A DNA stretch of 64,000 nucleotides from Collinsella sp. An2 (GCF_002160065.1 NZ_NFJW01000007.1:1-64000); one strand, 5' to 3'; shown: positions 17,081-26,223, counted from the first letter of the stretch. Numbers and translations are program-made. The notes: generated from the sequence alone by a model not told the origin.

Positions 17081-18142
17081 GTGAGCGAATCCGCACGCCC
17101 CGGCACCACAACCTTCCCCACCGCAACGGATGACAGCGGCATCGACCGCCTCGCGTTGGTGGTGGTTACCTTTAAGCGCCAGAACTTGCTGGCAAAGCTA
17201 TTCGATTCCTTCTGCGCCCTCACGCAAGCACCCTGGCGCATCATCATCGTAGACAACGAGCACTCCGACAAGACCCGCGACATGGTGGCAGACCTTGGCC
17301 GTCGCACCGACGCCCTGTGGGGCGTGGAACAGGAGCGACCGGACACCGAAGGTGGCACCGCGCGCGTAGTCTACGCGCCTCAGGCCGACAACCTGGGCGG
17401 AGCCGGCGGCTTTTCGGCCGGCGTCAAGCGTGCCTGGGAGCTGGGAGCCCAGTGGTTCTGGGTCATGGACGACGATGTGCTCGTCCTTCCGGACGCCATC
17501 GACAAACTTGAGCCTTGGACGCATGGCCACGAGGTCGTCCAGGGGTCGCGCCTGGACTACGATGGCGGCGCCTTCTATTGGCAGTACGACTTCATCGTGC
17601 CGCTTGGCATTCCCAACCCGGTGGCACCGAGCGCCTTCGACGAATCGAGATACCGCATTATGAACACGCTCTGCTTCGAGGGCGGGCTTTTTGCCCGCTC
17701 GGTCGTTGAGCGCATCGGCTTGCCCGACCCGCGCTTCTTCATCTACTGGGACGACACGGTCTACGGATATTTGGCCTCGAAGGTCACCGAACCCATCGTG
17801 GTCTCCGACCTGATCTTGCAGCGAAGTCGTGACATCCCCAACTGGGATATCGCAGGCGTGCGCCAGCTCAACGGCACCTCGGACATGAACCGCTACCACA
17901 TCATGCGCAACCGCGGCTACATGATGCAGTATTTCCGTCTACACGGCGACTACAACCGCTTCCTATTTGGCCTGGGCACGGCAGCAACCTTCGCCAAGGA
18001 GGTCATCCGCCTTGTCATGGTCAACCGCGATTCCCTCAAAACGGGCATCCCGGCGCTCTTCCGCGGCATGCGCGACGCACGCAAGATCTATCGCGATCGC
18101 GACTGGCGCCCCATGCCGCCGCTCAAAGAAGATACGCGCTAA
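17081..18142 (+). CDS. glycosyltransferase family 2 protein
   Basis: The 353-residue protein has a GT-A fold: LALVVVTFKRQNLLAKLFDS at the start, a nucleotide-binding region VDNEHSDK, DNLGGAGGF, and the metal-binding WVMDDDVLVLPDA. A later acceptor-site segment reads FFIYWDDTVYGY. This pattern is common in GlfT2/rhamnosyl- and galactofuranosyltransferase-like enzymes that extend cell-surface glycans. The GTG at 17081 has AAAGGTGG upstream; an ATG at 17063 is the alternative. No other envelope genes sit beside it, so donor and acceptor are unknown. Confidence 0.87.
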   Translation: MSESARPGTTTFPTATDDSGIDRLALVVVTFKRQNLLAKLFDSFCALTQAPWRIIIVDNEHSDKTRDMVADLGRRTDALWGVEQERPDTEGGTARVVYAPQADNLGGAGGFSAGVKRAWELGAQWFWVMDDDVLVLPDAIDKLEPWTHGHEVVQGSRLDYDGGAFYWQYDFIVPLGIPNPVAPSAFDESRYRIMNTLCFEGGLFARSVVERIGLPDPRFFIYWDDTVYGYLASKVTEPIVVSDLILQRSRDIPNWDIAGVRQLNGTSDMNRYHIMRNRGYMMQYFRLHGDYNRFLFGLGTAATFAKEVIRLVMVNRDSLKTGIPALFRGMRDARKIYRDRDWRPMPPLKEDTR

Positions 18143-18161
18143 GACAGACAGCCGCCCCCTG

Positions 18162-18238
18162 CCATTGGGGACGGGTACAATTGGCAGGCGGATGGCCCAT
18201 CTGCCATACGATTTGCCAAATGTACCCGTCCCCAATGG
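18162..18238. repeat. long palindrome, copy B of a repeated element
   Basis: A 25-base arm at 18162-18186, starting CCATTGGGGACGGGTACA, is complementary to 18214-18238 with one mismatch. The interior continues the stem (GCGGATGG against CCATCTGC). The core is the same as in the 12524-12628 palindrome. It starts 20 bases after the glycosyltransferase stop, so it could end that transcript. The rest of 18143-18446 shows no gene. Confidence 0.75.
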
Positions 18239-18446
18239 AACAGACTGACGCGCCGCCCGATGTCAAGACCGTGCGTCAGGAACCGGACAGCAGGAGACGG
18301 CGCTTTTGTGTTGTCTCGCACATGTTTTTTGGAACCCGCCTCATCCGGGTACCAAAGTCGTACCATCCCATCGCGACATCGCCGGCAGGCGCATCGCCTG
18401 TCGACGGCTCTAGAACATCTCAAGCCATGGACAGGGAGGACCTTGC

Positions 18447-19439
18447 ATGGCATCTCAATATACCGACCAGCAGCGGACCCGCGTCGTGGACCGCAAAAAA
18501 CTTGAACGTCACGCTCGCACGAGCGCGTCTATCGGCGACACCCAGGCCATCACACAGAAGCCGAAGCTCTTGGAGGGCATCTCGATCGCCCAGCTCATTG
18601 CCGGCGCCGGCGCGGCCGTCACCTCCATGGTGCTTGCGTCCGAGATCGGCATTGCCGGTTCGGTGATCGGCGCCGCCGTGAGCTCCGTCGTCACCGTGAT
18701 CGCCTCGCAGCTGTATCGCAACTTTCTCTCGGCGGGAGCACGAAAGCTCAAAGATAGCTATGACGCGCTTGGCCGGGTGAGCGACCTTCCTCGACCCGGT
18801 CGCAACGCATCGGACGAGACCGCGCTTCTGGAAGGCCGCGGAGGAGCTGCTGCGGGCGCGAACGTGCGCGGAGCCCGCATAGCCCCGGCAAAGCTTCAGG
18901 CGCGCGCCGCCGCCGAACGAAGCGCCACGCAGCGCAAGGTGGTCGTGTTCTCCATTGTTATCGCCGTGGTCATGGTGATTGTCTGCACAGCAGCCATCCT
19001 GATCGGAACCGCCGGCGAGGGCATTGGAACCAAGACCGAGCCCCTTATCCCGCGCGCCTCCACAACCGAGCTCGAAGACGAGGACCAGGCGCACGCCAAT
19101 CCTTCGGTCGGCGACCACGCCGCCAACGACACGACGTCTCACAATGCGACCTCGGATACGCAAAACACCACCGACACGTCCACGTCCGATACGGGCGCGG
19201 GCGGAGCCGATGCGACGGGGCAGAACAGCGGCACCGAGAATCAGGGCGGAAGTGCCTCTGACTCGAGCAGCGCGACAGGAGGAAACACCGCGCCCTCGAC
19301 GGGCACGGATGGCAGCAACGCCCAAGGAGACTCCACGCAGTCTGGGACCGCGGGCAACACGGGAAGCGAGTCAACTTCCGGAACCACGACGAATGGAACC
19401 GGGGCGACAACAGGCACCGCGAATAACCAGGCGTCGTAG
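18447..19439 (+). CDS. unrecognised membrane protein with Ser/Thr/Gly-rich tail
   Basis: I do not recognise this 330-residue protein. Residues 45-90 are hydrophobic and glycine/alanine-rich (ISIAQLIAGAGAAVTSMVL..., then VIGAAVSSVVTVIAS). A clear transmembrane helix follows around residues 166-192 (VVVFSIVIAVVMVIVCTAAIL). The last 135 residues are a low-complexity tail of Thr, Ser, Gly, Asn and Asp, as in cell-surface or wall-spanning proteins. No LPXTG signal is seen. The start has GGAGGACC. The next gene downstream is another low-complexity protein; the two may be functionally linked. Confidence 0.7.
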   Translation: MASQYTDQQRTRVVDRKKLERHARTSASIGDTQAITQKPKLLEGISIAQLIAGAGAAVTSMVLASEIGIAGSVIGAAVSSVVTVIASQLYRNFLSAGARKLKDSYDALGRVSDLPRPGRNASDETALLEGRGGAAAGANVRGARIAPAKLQARAAAERSATQRKVVVFSIVIAVVMVIVCTAAILIGTAGEGIGTKTEPLIPRASTTELEDEDQAHANPSVGDHAANDTTSHNATSDTQNTTDTSTSDTGAGGADATGQNSGTENQGGSASDSSSATGGNTAPSTGTDGSNAQGDSTQSGTAGNTGSESTSGTTTNGTGATTGTANNQAS

Positions 19440-19551
19440 CATACCTCCCCCCACCGCTACGTCTCAGAGTTGCGGAGACACCCTCCGCCTGCTCGGACCG
19501 TGAGACGCGTCGACCGTGAGGCATCGGGGGGCATCGAGCCTCGACGCCTGC

Positions 19552-19580
19552 GGCGCCGCCGCGCGTCCCGTGGCGGCGCC
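19552..19580 (+). terminator. perfect GC hairpin between two unrecognised genes
   Basis: GGCGCCGCC (19552-19560) pairs with GGCGGCGCC (19572-19580) around an 11-base loop. It lies in the 264-base gap after the membrane protein gene. No U-tract follows, so termination is only possible. Confidence 0.35.
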
Positions 19581-19703
19581 GCGCGCCCACACCACCGCCC
19601 GTTTCCGCACGCGGAGCCGAATGCCCCCTCCACGGGGACACACCGCGGCCGTATGAGACAAGATGCTAAGATGCTGGGGCAAGCAACAAAGAAAGAAGCA
19701 TGC

Positions 19704-21311
19704 ATGTCTCATACGAATCCACAAGCGCCACGGCTATCGCCTGGCAACCATATCTATCTCTATCGCCTGCTACGCGATACCGTGGGAACCGGTAAACAGA
19801 CCTTTGTGTCACAGATCGAAGAGGTTCTGTCCGGCGAGAACCTATCGGCCGATGACCTGGGGTTTTCTGACACGCGCACGCTGTTGGAGGAGCTCGACGA
19901 TTTCCTGACCCTCACGGTGTTCAAGGGCGGGCGCATCTATGCGACCGTCGTGGCGCAACCCGCCTGGGACGAGGCCCTAGCGACCGCCGATCGCAACAAG
20001 GGCGCAAAGGGCAAGCAGGGCGGAAAGTCCTGGAAACGAAAGAAGACTTCCAAGGACCTCAAGGCCGTTAAGCCGCGGCGGGTAAAGCGTCCCGAGCCTG
20101 TACTTGCACCCGAGCAGGAGTCCATTCCCCGTCCTGACGCAGAGACAACCCCCGGTACCGAACCTACGTCGGAACAGTCGGCTCAAAACGCCACGGAAGC
20201 GCTGAACGCCGCCGAAGGCACACAGACAGCCGGGGCCGAAGCAGCCCAAGAACCCACGAGGCAGAATTCGAACAGCGCGGCCGACATGCATACCCGGCCT
20301 TCTGCCGACCAGGCTGCCGCGAGCGAGGCGGAAACGCCCGACGTCGTTGCCATGCAAGTAGCAGACGAGCCGAAGGACAACACCGCCGCGGCATCCGCCG
20401 GTCAGGCGGCTGCTGCCGAGCCGGAGAACGCCTCCGTGCCGGCCGTCCCTCCTACCCCAGAGCTCGCAGTCGAGCCGGCAACGCATGAGCCGAGCATCAA
20501 GTTCACTATCCTGTATGACCCGGACGAAGCGGCAGCGGAGGTGTCGGAGCAGCCTGAAGACGCACAGTCCGAGGCTACTCAGCCGGCGGCCGTGCGGACG
20601 GAAACCGCGCGGCCGGAAGCCGTGCAGCCCAAGGCCGCCCAACCGGCATCGCAAGCCGCAGCCGCCACTATCGTCGCGTCGGCGGCTTCCCGTCCTGCAT
20701 CCTCGACCAAACCCATAGCTCCTAAGGCCAGCACCGCCGCAGCCGCGCCATTCATGATCGACGCCGCCGCAGTCGCGCCATCCATGGCCGACGCGACTGC
20801 ACCCACAACGGGCAGGCCGGCCAACACGAGCACCGAAGCTCCCGCAGCTTCGACACCTGCGGCAGCCATCCACAACGAACAAGCCGCCGAGCCTCCCTCG
20901 CATGAGATGAGGCAGGCGGCGTCCTCCCCCGCTCCTAACGCGTCGGTGCAAACGGAACCGCACGCATCCGGGGGTCCCAAGCCATCGACCAGCGGAACGA
21001 ACACCCACCGACCGCCTCGCGCCTATGACAGCTACCCGACCGACTTTGTGCTCGAGGCCTTCTGCCCTGGAGAGCAACTGAGCGAGCTTGCCCGCCTCCT
21101 GCCGTACGGCGCCGATGTTATGGGAATCCTGAGCTGCTACTTCGATATCGCAAAGCTCCAGCAGACCATCGAAGGAAACCGCTCGCGTGCGACCTTCCCC
21201 GTGGGCATCGTCCGTGACGGCAAGCGCCTCTGGGCGCATGTGACCATCAAGCGCCGAAGCGGGGCAAGCGTCCCCTGGTCCGTCGAATCCGTCGAAGGCC
21301 CCGACGCCTAG
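19704..21311 (+). CDS. unrecognised protein with two ordered ends and a long Ala/Pro/Glu linker
   Basis: I do not recognise this 535-residue protein. Residues 1-90 look folded: HIYLYRLLRDTVGTGKQTFVSQIEEVLSG... then TVFKGGRIYATV, a helix-rich segment with a beta-hairpin-like end that recalls a winged helix. A lysine-rich patch follows at about 95-130. Residues 140-435 are low complexity (Ala, Glu, Pro, Thr). The last 90 residues are again ordered (AYDSYPTDFVLEAFCPG... to SVPWSVESVEG). No transmembrane helix or signal peptide is seen. The ATG at 19704 was chosen over the upstream frame, but its ribosome site is weak. Confidence 0.65.
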   Translation: MSHTNPQAPRLSPGNHIYLYRLLRDTVGTGKQTFVSQIEEVLSGENLSADDLGFSDTRTLLEELDDFLTLTVFKGGRIYATVVAQPAWDEALATADRNKGAKGKQGGKSWKRKKTSKDLKAVKPRRVKRPEPVLAPEQESIPRPDAETTPGTEPTSEQSAQNATEALNAAEGTQTAGAEAAQEPTRQNSNSAADMHTRPSADQAAASEAETPDVVAMQVADEPKDNTAAASAGQAAAAEPENASVPAVPPTPELAVEPATHEPSIKFTILYDPDEAAAEVSEQPEDAQSEATQPAAVRTETARPEAVQPKAAQPASQAAAATIVASAASRPASSTKPIAPKASTAAAAPFMIDAAAVAPSMADATAPTTGRPANTSTEAPAASTPAAAIHNEQAAEPPSHEMRQAASSPAPNASVQTEPHASGGPKPSTSGTNTHRPPRAYDSYPTDFVLEAFCPGEQLSELARLLPYGADVMGILSCYFDIAKLQQTIEGNRSRATFPVGIVRDGKRLWAHVTIKRRSGASVPWSVESVEGPDA

Positions 21312-21362
21312 AAGCCCCGGCCCAAACGATTTGGCCTCCGCGACCGCACATCAATATAGAGG

Positions 21363-21402
21363 AAGCCCCGTCGTCTCGACTCCATGCGAGACGGCGGGGC
21401 TT
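21363..21402. terminator. bidirectional terminator between convergent genes
   Basis: AAGCCCCGTCGTCTCG (21363-21378) pairs with 21387-21402 over 16 bases with one mismatch and an eight-base loop. It lies between the stop of the plus-strand gene (21311) and the stop of ettA (21444). It is followed on the plus strand by TTCTCT. Confidence 0.8.
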
Positions 21403-21443
21403 CTCTACGTGCGCAGATGTCGGCAGAAGAAAGTGCCGGGCTC

Positions 21444-23123
21444 CTAGTCGCGGGTGAGCTTGCGATGGATGCGGTGCGGACAGGCGGCGTCCTCGCCCAG
21501 ACGCGCCACACGGTTCTCCTGGTAGGACGCGAAGTTACCCTCGAACCAGTACCAATTGCCAGGATTCTCGTCGGTGCCCTCCCACGCCAGAATATGCGTG
21601 GCCACGCGATCGAGGAACATGCGGTCGTGGCTGATGACGACCGAGCAGCCCGGGAACTCGAGCAGCGCGGCCTCGAGCGAGGACAACGTCTCGACGTCCA
21701 GGTCGTTCGTAGGCTCGTCAAGCAGCAGCAGGTTGCCGCCCTGCTTGAGCGTAAGCGCGAGGTTCAGACGGTTGCGCTCGCCGCCCGAGAGCACGCCTGC
21801 GCGCTTCTGTTGGTCGGAGCCCTTGAAGCCAAAGCTCGCCACGTAGGCACGGCTTGGCACCTCGGTCTCGCCCACGAGCATCTTGTCGGTCCCGCCGGAG
21901 ACCACCTCCCAGAGCGTCTTGTTAGGATCGATGCCTTCGCGATTCTGGTCGACGTAGGAGATCTTGACCGTCTCGCCGAGCGTGATGGTGCCCGACGTGG
22001 GCTGCTCGGCTCCGATGATCATCTTGAAGAGCGTCGACTTGCCCACGCCGTTGGGACCGATCACGCCCACGATGCCGTTGCGCGGCAGGCTGAAGCTGAG
22101 GTCGTCGATGAGCACGCGGCCGTCGAACTCCTTGTGCAGGTGCTCGACCTCAAGCACCTTCGCCCCCAGGCGCGGGCCCACCGGAATGCGGATATCGGTC
22201 CAGTCGAGCTTCTGGCTCGCGCGGGCCTCGGCCTCCATCTCCTCGTAGCGGGCGAGGCGGGCCTTGTTCTTGGCCTGGCGGGCCTTGGGGCTGGAGCGCA
22301 CCCACTCGAGCTCCGAGGCCATGCGCTTGGCAAGCTTGGCGTCGCGCTGCCCCTGCGCGGCGATGCGCGCCGCCTTGGTCTCCAGGTAGGTGGAGTAGTT
22401 GCCTTTGTAGGGATAGAGGTGGCCGCGGTCGACCTCGCAGATCCACTCGGCGACGTTGTCCAAGAAGTAGCGGTCGTGCGTGACGGCGAGCACCGCTCCC
22501 TGGTAGTTTTTGAGGAAGTGCTCGAGCCACAGCACCGATTCGGCGTCGAGGTGGTTCGTAGGCTCGTCGAGCAGCAGCAGGTCGGGCGCCTCAAGCAGGA
22601 GCTTGCAGAGCGCCACGCGACGACGCTCGCCGCCCGAGAGGACGCTCACCGGAGTATCGGCGTCGGGACACTGCAGCGCATCCATCGCCACGCCCAGCTT
22701 GCTGTCGATATCCCAGGCGTCGGCCGCGTCGATCTCGTCCTGAAGCTTGCCCATCTCGGCCATGAGCGCATCGAAGTCGGCATCGGGCTCGGCCATCTCC
22801 TCGCCGATCTTGTTGAAGCGGTCGATCTTGGCAAGCATGTCGCCAAAGGCCATGCGAATGTTCTCGATGACGGTCTTGTCGTCATCGAGCGGCGGCTCCT
22901 GCGGAAGCAGGCCGACGGTGTAGCCCGGCGTGAGGCGCGCCTCGCCGTTCGAGACCTCCTCGACGCCCGCCATGATCTTGAGCAGCGTAGACTTGCCCAT
23001 GCCGTTGGGGCCCACGACGCCGATCTTGGCACCGGGATAGAACGAAAGGGTCACGTCGTCCAAGATGACCTTGTCGCCATGCGCCTTGCGCGCCTGATAC
23101 ATTTGGTAGATGAACTCTGCCAT
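21444..23123 (-). CDS. ettA: energy-dependent translational throttle protein
   Basis: The 559-residue protein is an ABC-F ATPase with two nucleotide-binding domains. Walker A motifs are VGPNGMGKSTLLK and IGPNGVGKSTLFK; the signature motifs are LSGGERRRV and LSGGERNRL, with Walker B ending LLLDEPTNHLD and LLLDEPTNDLD. The linker with KARLARYEEMEAEA and the opening MAEFIYQMYQARK are typical of EttA, which binds the ribosomal E site and senses ADP/ATP. The ATG at 23123 has AAGGAG. A 960-residue open frame runs antisense to it and is an artefact of GC-rich codon use. Confidence 0.95.
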   Translation of the reverse strand: MAEFIYQMYQARKAHGDKVILDDVTLSFYPGAKIGVVGPNGMGKSTLLKIMAGVEEVSNGEARLTPGYTVGLLPQEPPLDDDKTVIENIRMAFGDMLAKIDRFNKIGEEMAEPDADFDALMAEMGKLQDEIDAADAWDIDSKLGVAMDALQCPDADTPVSVLSGGERRRVALCKLLLEAPDLLLLDEPTNHLDAESVLWLEHFLKNYQGAVLAVTHDRYFLDNVAEWICEVDRGHLYPYKGNYSTYLETKAARIAAQGQRDAKLAKRMASELEWVRSSPKARQAKNKARLARYEEMEAEARASQKLDWTDIRIPVGPRLGAKVLEVEHLHKEFDGRVLIDDLSFSLPRNGIVGVIGPNGVGKSTLFKMIIGAEQPTSGTITLGETVKISYVDQNREGIDPNKTLWEVVSGGTDKMLVGETEVPSRAYVASFGFKGSDQQKRAGVLSGGERNRLNLALTLKQGGNLLLLDEPTNDLDVETLSSLEAALLEFPGCSVVISHDRMFLDRVATHILAWEGTDENPGNWYWFEGNFASYQENRVARLGEDAACPHRIHRKLTRD

Positions 23124-23339
23124 GTCGCTCCTTGTTGCTCGCACGCCTGCCGCCTTGACATTAATCGGCAGCTTTGTCGGTCGTACCGTATAGTCTCAGG
23201 TACCGCGACGATTTGCCGCACTATCGCCCCGTCTCCATCACGAAACCACCTAAGCAGGAGACCCACCGCATTCGATTCATTTCGAGCGCTACCCTATACT
23301 TACGTAGCACCAGTGAACCCCGACGAGCAGGCGGCACCT

Positions 23340-24266
23340 ATGAACGATTCACGCGACATCGCGCCCGAAACGGCGACTTCGAGGCTCGAACTCATGTGGG
23401 GGCAGGCGGGACTCGACCGGTTGCGCCGAAGCCTCGTCGTCGTGCTCGGCGTGGGCGGCGTCGGCTCGAACTGCGTGGAGGCGCTTGTTCGCGGCGGCGT
23501 GGGCAGGCTCGTCATCGTGGATGGCGACGAGGTGGCTCCGAGCAACATCAACCGGCAGGCAATCGCCTTCGTCGACACCGTCGGCAAACGCAAAGTGGAG
23601 GCTATGCGCGACCTCATCGCCCGCATCAACCCCGAGGCAGAGGTCAGCCCCATCGATGTGTTTCTGAAAGCAGAAAACGTCCCCGCGCTTATGGACGGCA
23701 TCATCTCGAAGCAGGGCATGCCCGCCTATGTGGTGGACGCCATCGACACCGTGTCCGCAAAGCTCGCCGTCGCCTCATGGGCGGCCGAGCGGGGCGTGCC
23801 CCTCATCAGCAGCATGGGCGGCGCCATGAAGCTCGACCCATCCAAGCTGCGCGTCTGCGACCTATTCGAGACTGCAAACGACCCGCTTGCGCGCGTGATG
23901 CGCAAGGAGTGCCGCAAGCGCGGCATCGATCGCCTCACCGTGCTGTCCTCCTTCGAGGAGCCCATGAGGCGACCGGGCGGGGCCGCGCGCGCCGGGCGGC
24001 AAGCCGGCGCCCCGAAAGCCCCGCTTGGCACGGCATCGTACCTGCCGCCCATCATGGGACAGATGATCGCTGGCCACGTGATTCGCTCGATTATCGATGG
24101 CGCCCAGGCAAAAGGGCAGGGCCGCGCGCGCGGTACCGAGGCAGGAGGCGCGCCAGCCGGCGGCCAGCCTGCCACCAGCCACCCAGACGAGGCGGCGGCC
24201 GCCCCCGCGCTCCGGCTGCGCACCCACGAGCCCGCCTCGATGCCTGCCGGAAATCGGAAGGCGTAG
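23340..24266 (+). CDS. tcdA: tRNA threonylcarbamoyladenosine dehydratase (ThiF/E1-like)
   Basis: The 308-residue protein is an E1-like enzyme that cyclises t6A at position 37 of tRNA. It has the ATP-binding GVGGVGSNCVEALVRGGVG, the DxDxVxxSNxNRQ motif as DGDEVAPSNINRQ, and the family's PAYVVDAIDTVSAK. From about residue 225 the sequence becomes Ala/Gly/Pro-rich and is longer than usual. The start is uncertain: the ATG at 23340 has only a weak site, and an in-frame GTG lies at 23313. A TATACT at 23295-23300 may be the -10 box. The TatD gene follows after two bases. Confidence 0.9.
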   Translation: MNDSRDIAPETATSRLELMWGQAGLDRLRRSLVVVLGVGGVGSNCVEALVRGGVGRLVIVDGDEVAPSNINRQAIAFVDTVGKRKVEAMRDLIARINPEAEVSPIDVFLKAENVPALMDGIISKQGMPAYVVDAIDTVSAKLAVASWAAERGVPLISSMGGAMKLDPSKLRVCDLFETANDPLARVMRKECRKRGIDRLTVLSSFEEPMRRPGGAARAGRQAGAPKAPLGTASYLPPIMGQMIAGHVIRSIIDGAQAKGQGRARGTEAGGAPAGGQPATSHPDEAAAAPALRLRTHEPASMPAGNRKA

Positions 24267-24268
24267 CC

Positions 24269-25048
24269 ATGGAAGCGCGTCTCGTAGACATGCATTGCCA
24301 CCTTGACCGCATCGCTGACGCGCCGGCGGTCGCGAGCGACGCCGCCAGACTCGGGATCGCAATTCTTGACACCACCGTCGCGCCTCGGGAAGCGCTCCTG
24401 GCACGGCGCACGCTGGGGTCCTGCGACACCGTTCGCGTGGGTGTCGGCTTGCACCCGTGGTGGCTCTCGGACGGAAGCTGCACCGACAGCGATGTCGACC
24501 TTCTTGTCGAGCTCGTCTCAAGCTCTGCCTTCGTAGGGGAAGTCGGCCTCGACTTTAGCCGTCGCCACGAGCATGCGCGCGAGCGACAGCTTGAAGCGTT
24601 TTGCCGGATGGCCGAGACCGTTGCGGAGCGCCACCTCCCCCACCGCGTGCTCTCGATCCATGCGGTGCGGTCCGCCGGCGCGGCGCTCGATGTGCTGGAA
24701 CGATACAGCCTTGCGGGAAAGGCCGCCCCGCCTGGGCTCTCATGCATCTTTCATTGGTTCTCGGGAACTTCTGATGAGCTCGCGCGGGCACGGCGGGCAG
24801 GCTGCTTCTTTTCCGTCAATGAGCACATGCTCGCCACCAGGCGCGGGCGGGAGTATGCGCGCATCATCCCAGAGGATCGCCTGCTTCTTGAGACGGATGC
24901 GCCCCCTCAGCTCGATGCGCCCTGGAACGCACAAGACCTCGAGGCATCGCTTGCGCGCACGCTTGACGCCGTCGCAGCGATCCGCAACGTCGACTCCCAC
25001 GACCTCGGCGCTCATATAGCGCAGACAAGCTTGTCGCTCCTCTGCTAG
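24269..25048 (+). CDS. TatD family metal-dependent hydrolase
   Basis: The 259-residue TIM-barrel protein has the TatD metal ligands in order: DMHCHLD at residues 7-13, GEVGLDFS with the bridging glutamate, SIHAVRS, IFHWFSG, and the final LLLETDAP. TatD proteins are 3'-5' DNA exonucleases; other members act on D-aminoacyl-tRNA, so the exact substrate is open. It is shorter and more divergent than the housekeeping TatD. It is two bases after tcdA and clearly in the same unit. Confidence 0.85.
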   Translation: MEARLVDMHCHLDRIADAPAVASDAARLGIAILDTTVAPREALLARRTLGSCDTVRVGVGLHPWWLSDGSCTDSDVDLLVELVSSSAFVGEVGLDFSRRHEHARERQLEAFCRMAETVAERHLPHRVLSIHAVRSAGAALDVLERYSLAGKAAPPGLSCIFHWFSGTSDELARARRAGCFFSVNEHMLATRRGREYARIIPEDRLLLETDAPPQLDAPWNAQDLEASLARTLDAVAAIRNVDSHDLGAHIAQTSLSLLC

Positions 25049-25237
25049 CCGGCCACGCCGTGCTCAAGCCAGGCCGCACCTCCATGCGAATACGCCCCTC
25101 CAAACGACGCCTTGCCGACCAACGGGTCGGCGGCCCATAGACGCCGGTCGCCAAAACTCCCGCTTAGCCGCAATAAAAGCGGGTATGCAATTGATGAGGC
25201 ATCAATAGCCGCCGAGCTTGCGATAGGAGGACCGATG

Positions 25238-25504
25238 ATGAACGCAAACGCCGTCTTCACACTCGTTGGAATGATCGCCCTGCCGGTGGTGGCGTGTCTT
25301 GCAGCCGAGGGGCTCGGCTCGGTCGCGCCTTCGCTTGCACGTCGCTGGTCTACCTGGTTCCAGCCAAAGGACGCCTCCCTCGGCTGGACTGCACGCGTCA
25401 AGCCGACATGGCATGACGAAGGCTCCTCGACGGGGGCTCGCGCCGCCGCAACCGTCCGCTCCGCCCACGGCGCCATGAACTCGCTGCCCATACGCCAGGC
25501 ATAG
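25238..25504 (+). CDS. small membrane protein, unrecognised
   Basis: The 88-residue product starts MNANAVFTLVGMIALPVVACLAAEG, a single N-terminal hydrophobic segment of about 20 residues, followed by a soluble tail with WSTWFQPKD and WHDEG. AGGAGG at 25225-25230 is seven bases from this ATG; a second ATG at 25235 is four bases away. The strong site and clean membrane segment support a real gene. No family is recognised. It is 190 bases after the TatD gene on the same strand. Confidence 0.6.
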   Translation: MNANAVFTLVGMIALPVVACLAAEGLGSVAPSLARRWSTWFQPKDASLGWTARVKPTWHDEGSSTGARAAATVRSAHGAMNSLPIRQA

Positions 25505-25551
25505 CCGCTATCCGCCTGAACACGCTCTCGGATTGCACGGCATAATGGGGT

Positions 25552-25584
25552 GGCCGGCGCGTCAATGAGAACGACGTGCCGGCC
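25552..25584 (+). terminator. hairpin after the small membrane protein
   Basis: GGCCGGCGCGTC (25552-25563) pairs with GACGTGCCGGCC (25573-25584) over 12 bases with one G-U pair and a nine-base loop. It lies 47 bases past the stop. Only a weak T-containing stretch (GCCTTATAT) follows. Confidence 0.6.
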
Positions 25585-25783
25585 GCCTTATATGCGTTGC
25601 CCGACACGCCCCCGACGCGCTTCGGATATGGGCGCCCGCTTGAAACACGCAAGAAGCTTTTCATGCAGCATAGGCCTCTTGCGCTAGGAACCAGCGTCGA
25701 CATCGGCGCGTTCCCGAGTCGCCACGTCCGACATCTTGCCCGACGGGCCGCAAACACTCAATAAAGGGAGACACTCCATCAAA

Positions 25784-25897
25784 ATGCATAAGAATGGATT
25801 GATTCTGGATAAGAATGTGCTCCAGATCGAGCTGGAGAAAAGCTTCTCGTTCGCAGCGCGCGAATTCTGTGCAAAAAATCGATTTGTCGGTCAATGA
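25784..25897 (+). CDS. possible 37-residue peptide or gene remnant
   Basis: An ATG at 25784 follows GGGAGA and opens a short frame beginning MHKNGLILDKN and ending FCAKNRFVGQ before TGA. The final nine residues are encoded by the left arm of the inverted repeat at 25868. The lower-GC composition differs from its neighbours. It may be the start of a gene cut by the repeat element, a leader peptide, or chance; I recognise no family. Confidence 0.25.
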   Translation: MHKNGLILDKNVLQIELEKSFSFAAREFCAKNRFVGQ

Positions 25898-26019
25898 GAT
25901 GGCTTATACACATGCCCCATCACATTTATTGAGAATATATCTCAACAGCATCCTCGGGTTTTCTTTATGCGTCCTCCCTGCGCCACCTTAAGTTGACCGA
26001 CAAATCGATTTTTTGCACA
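25868..26019. repeat. 152-bp element with perfect 27-bp inverted ends
   Basis: The 27-base arm at 25868-25894 (beginning TGTGCAAAAAATCGATTTG) is perfectly complementary to 25993-26019. The 98-base interior is AT-richer than the surroundings and holds a small hairpin, TTGAGA/TCTCAA. There is no transposase and no obvious target duplication. The ten bases GATTTGTCGG found in the arm recur at 26177-26186. It lies in the 820-base gene-poor stretch 25505-26324. Confidence 0.7.
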
Positions 26020-26223
26020 CTTCGGGGCGGCTTCGGAGGGACGGCGCCCGCTGGCCCTCTCACACCATGTATATTCTTTACGCGCTCGACGTGATAAACT
26101 GCGATTACTTTACATAGCGATGTATCAAAAAGTCCAACCAGCATAAACGTGCCGAACACTTTGGACCATCAAGCTTGATTTGTCGGGAGACCGGCGCGTC
26201 ATGCCTTCATCTTGGTCAAAGAA

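Noticed and set aside
21384..23339. Very long open frame antisense to ettA that would join with tcdA into a 960-residue protein
   Set aside because: The first 650 codons are the complement of the ABC-F ATPase gene and contain no recognisable domain; GC-rich codon use leaves the antisense frame open. The real gene begins at 23340.
25868..26019. Insertion sequence
   Set aside because: The inverted ends are perfect, but there is no transposase frame and no clear target duplication.
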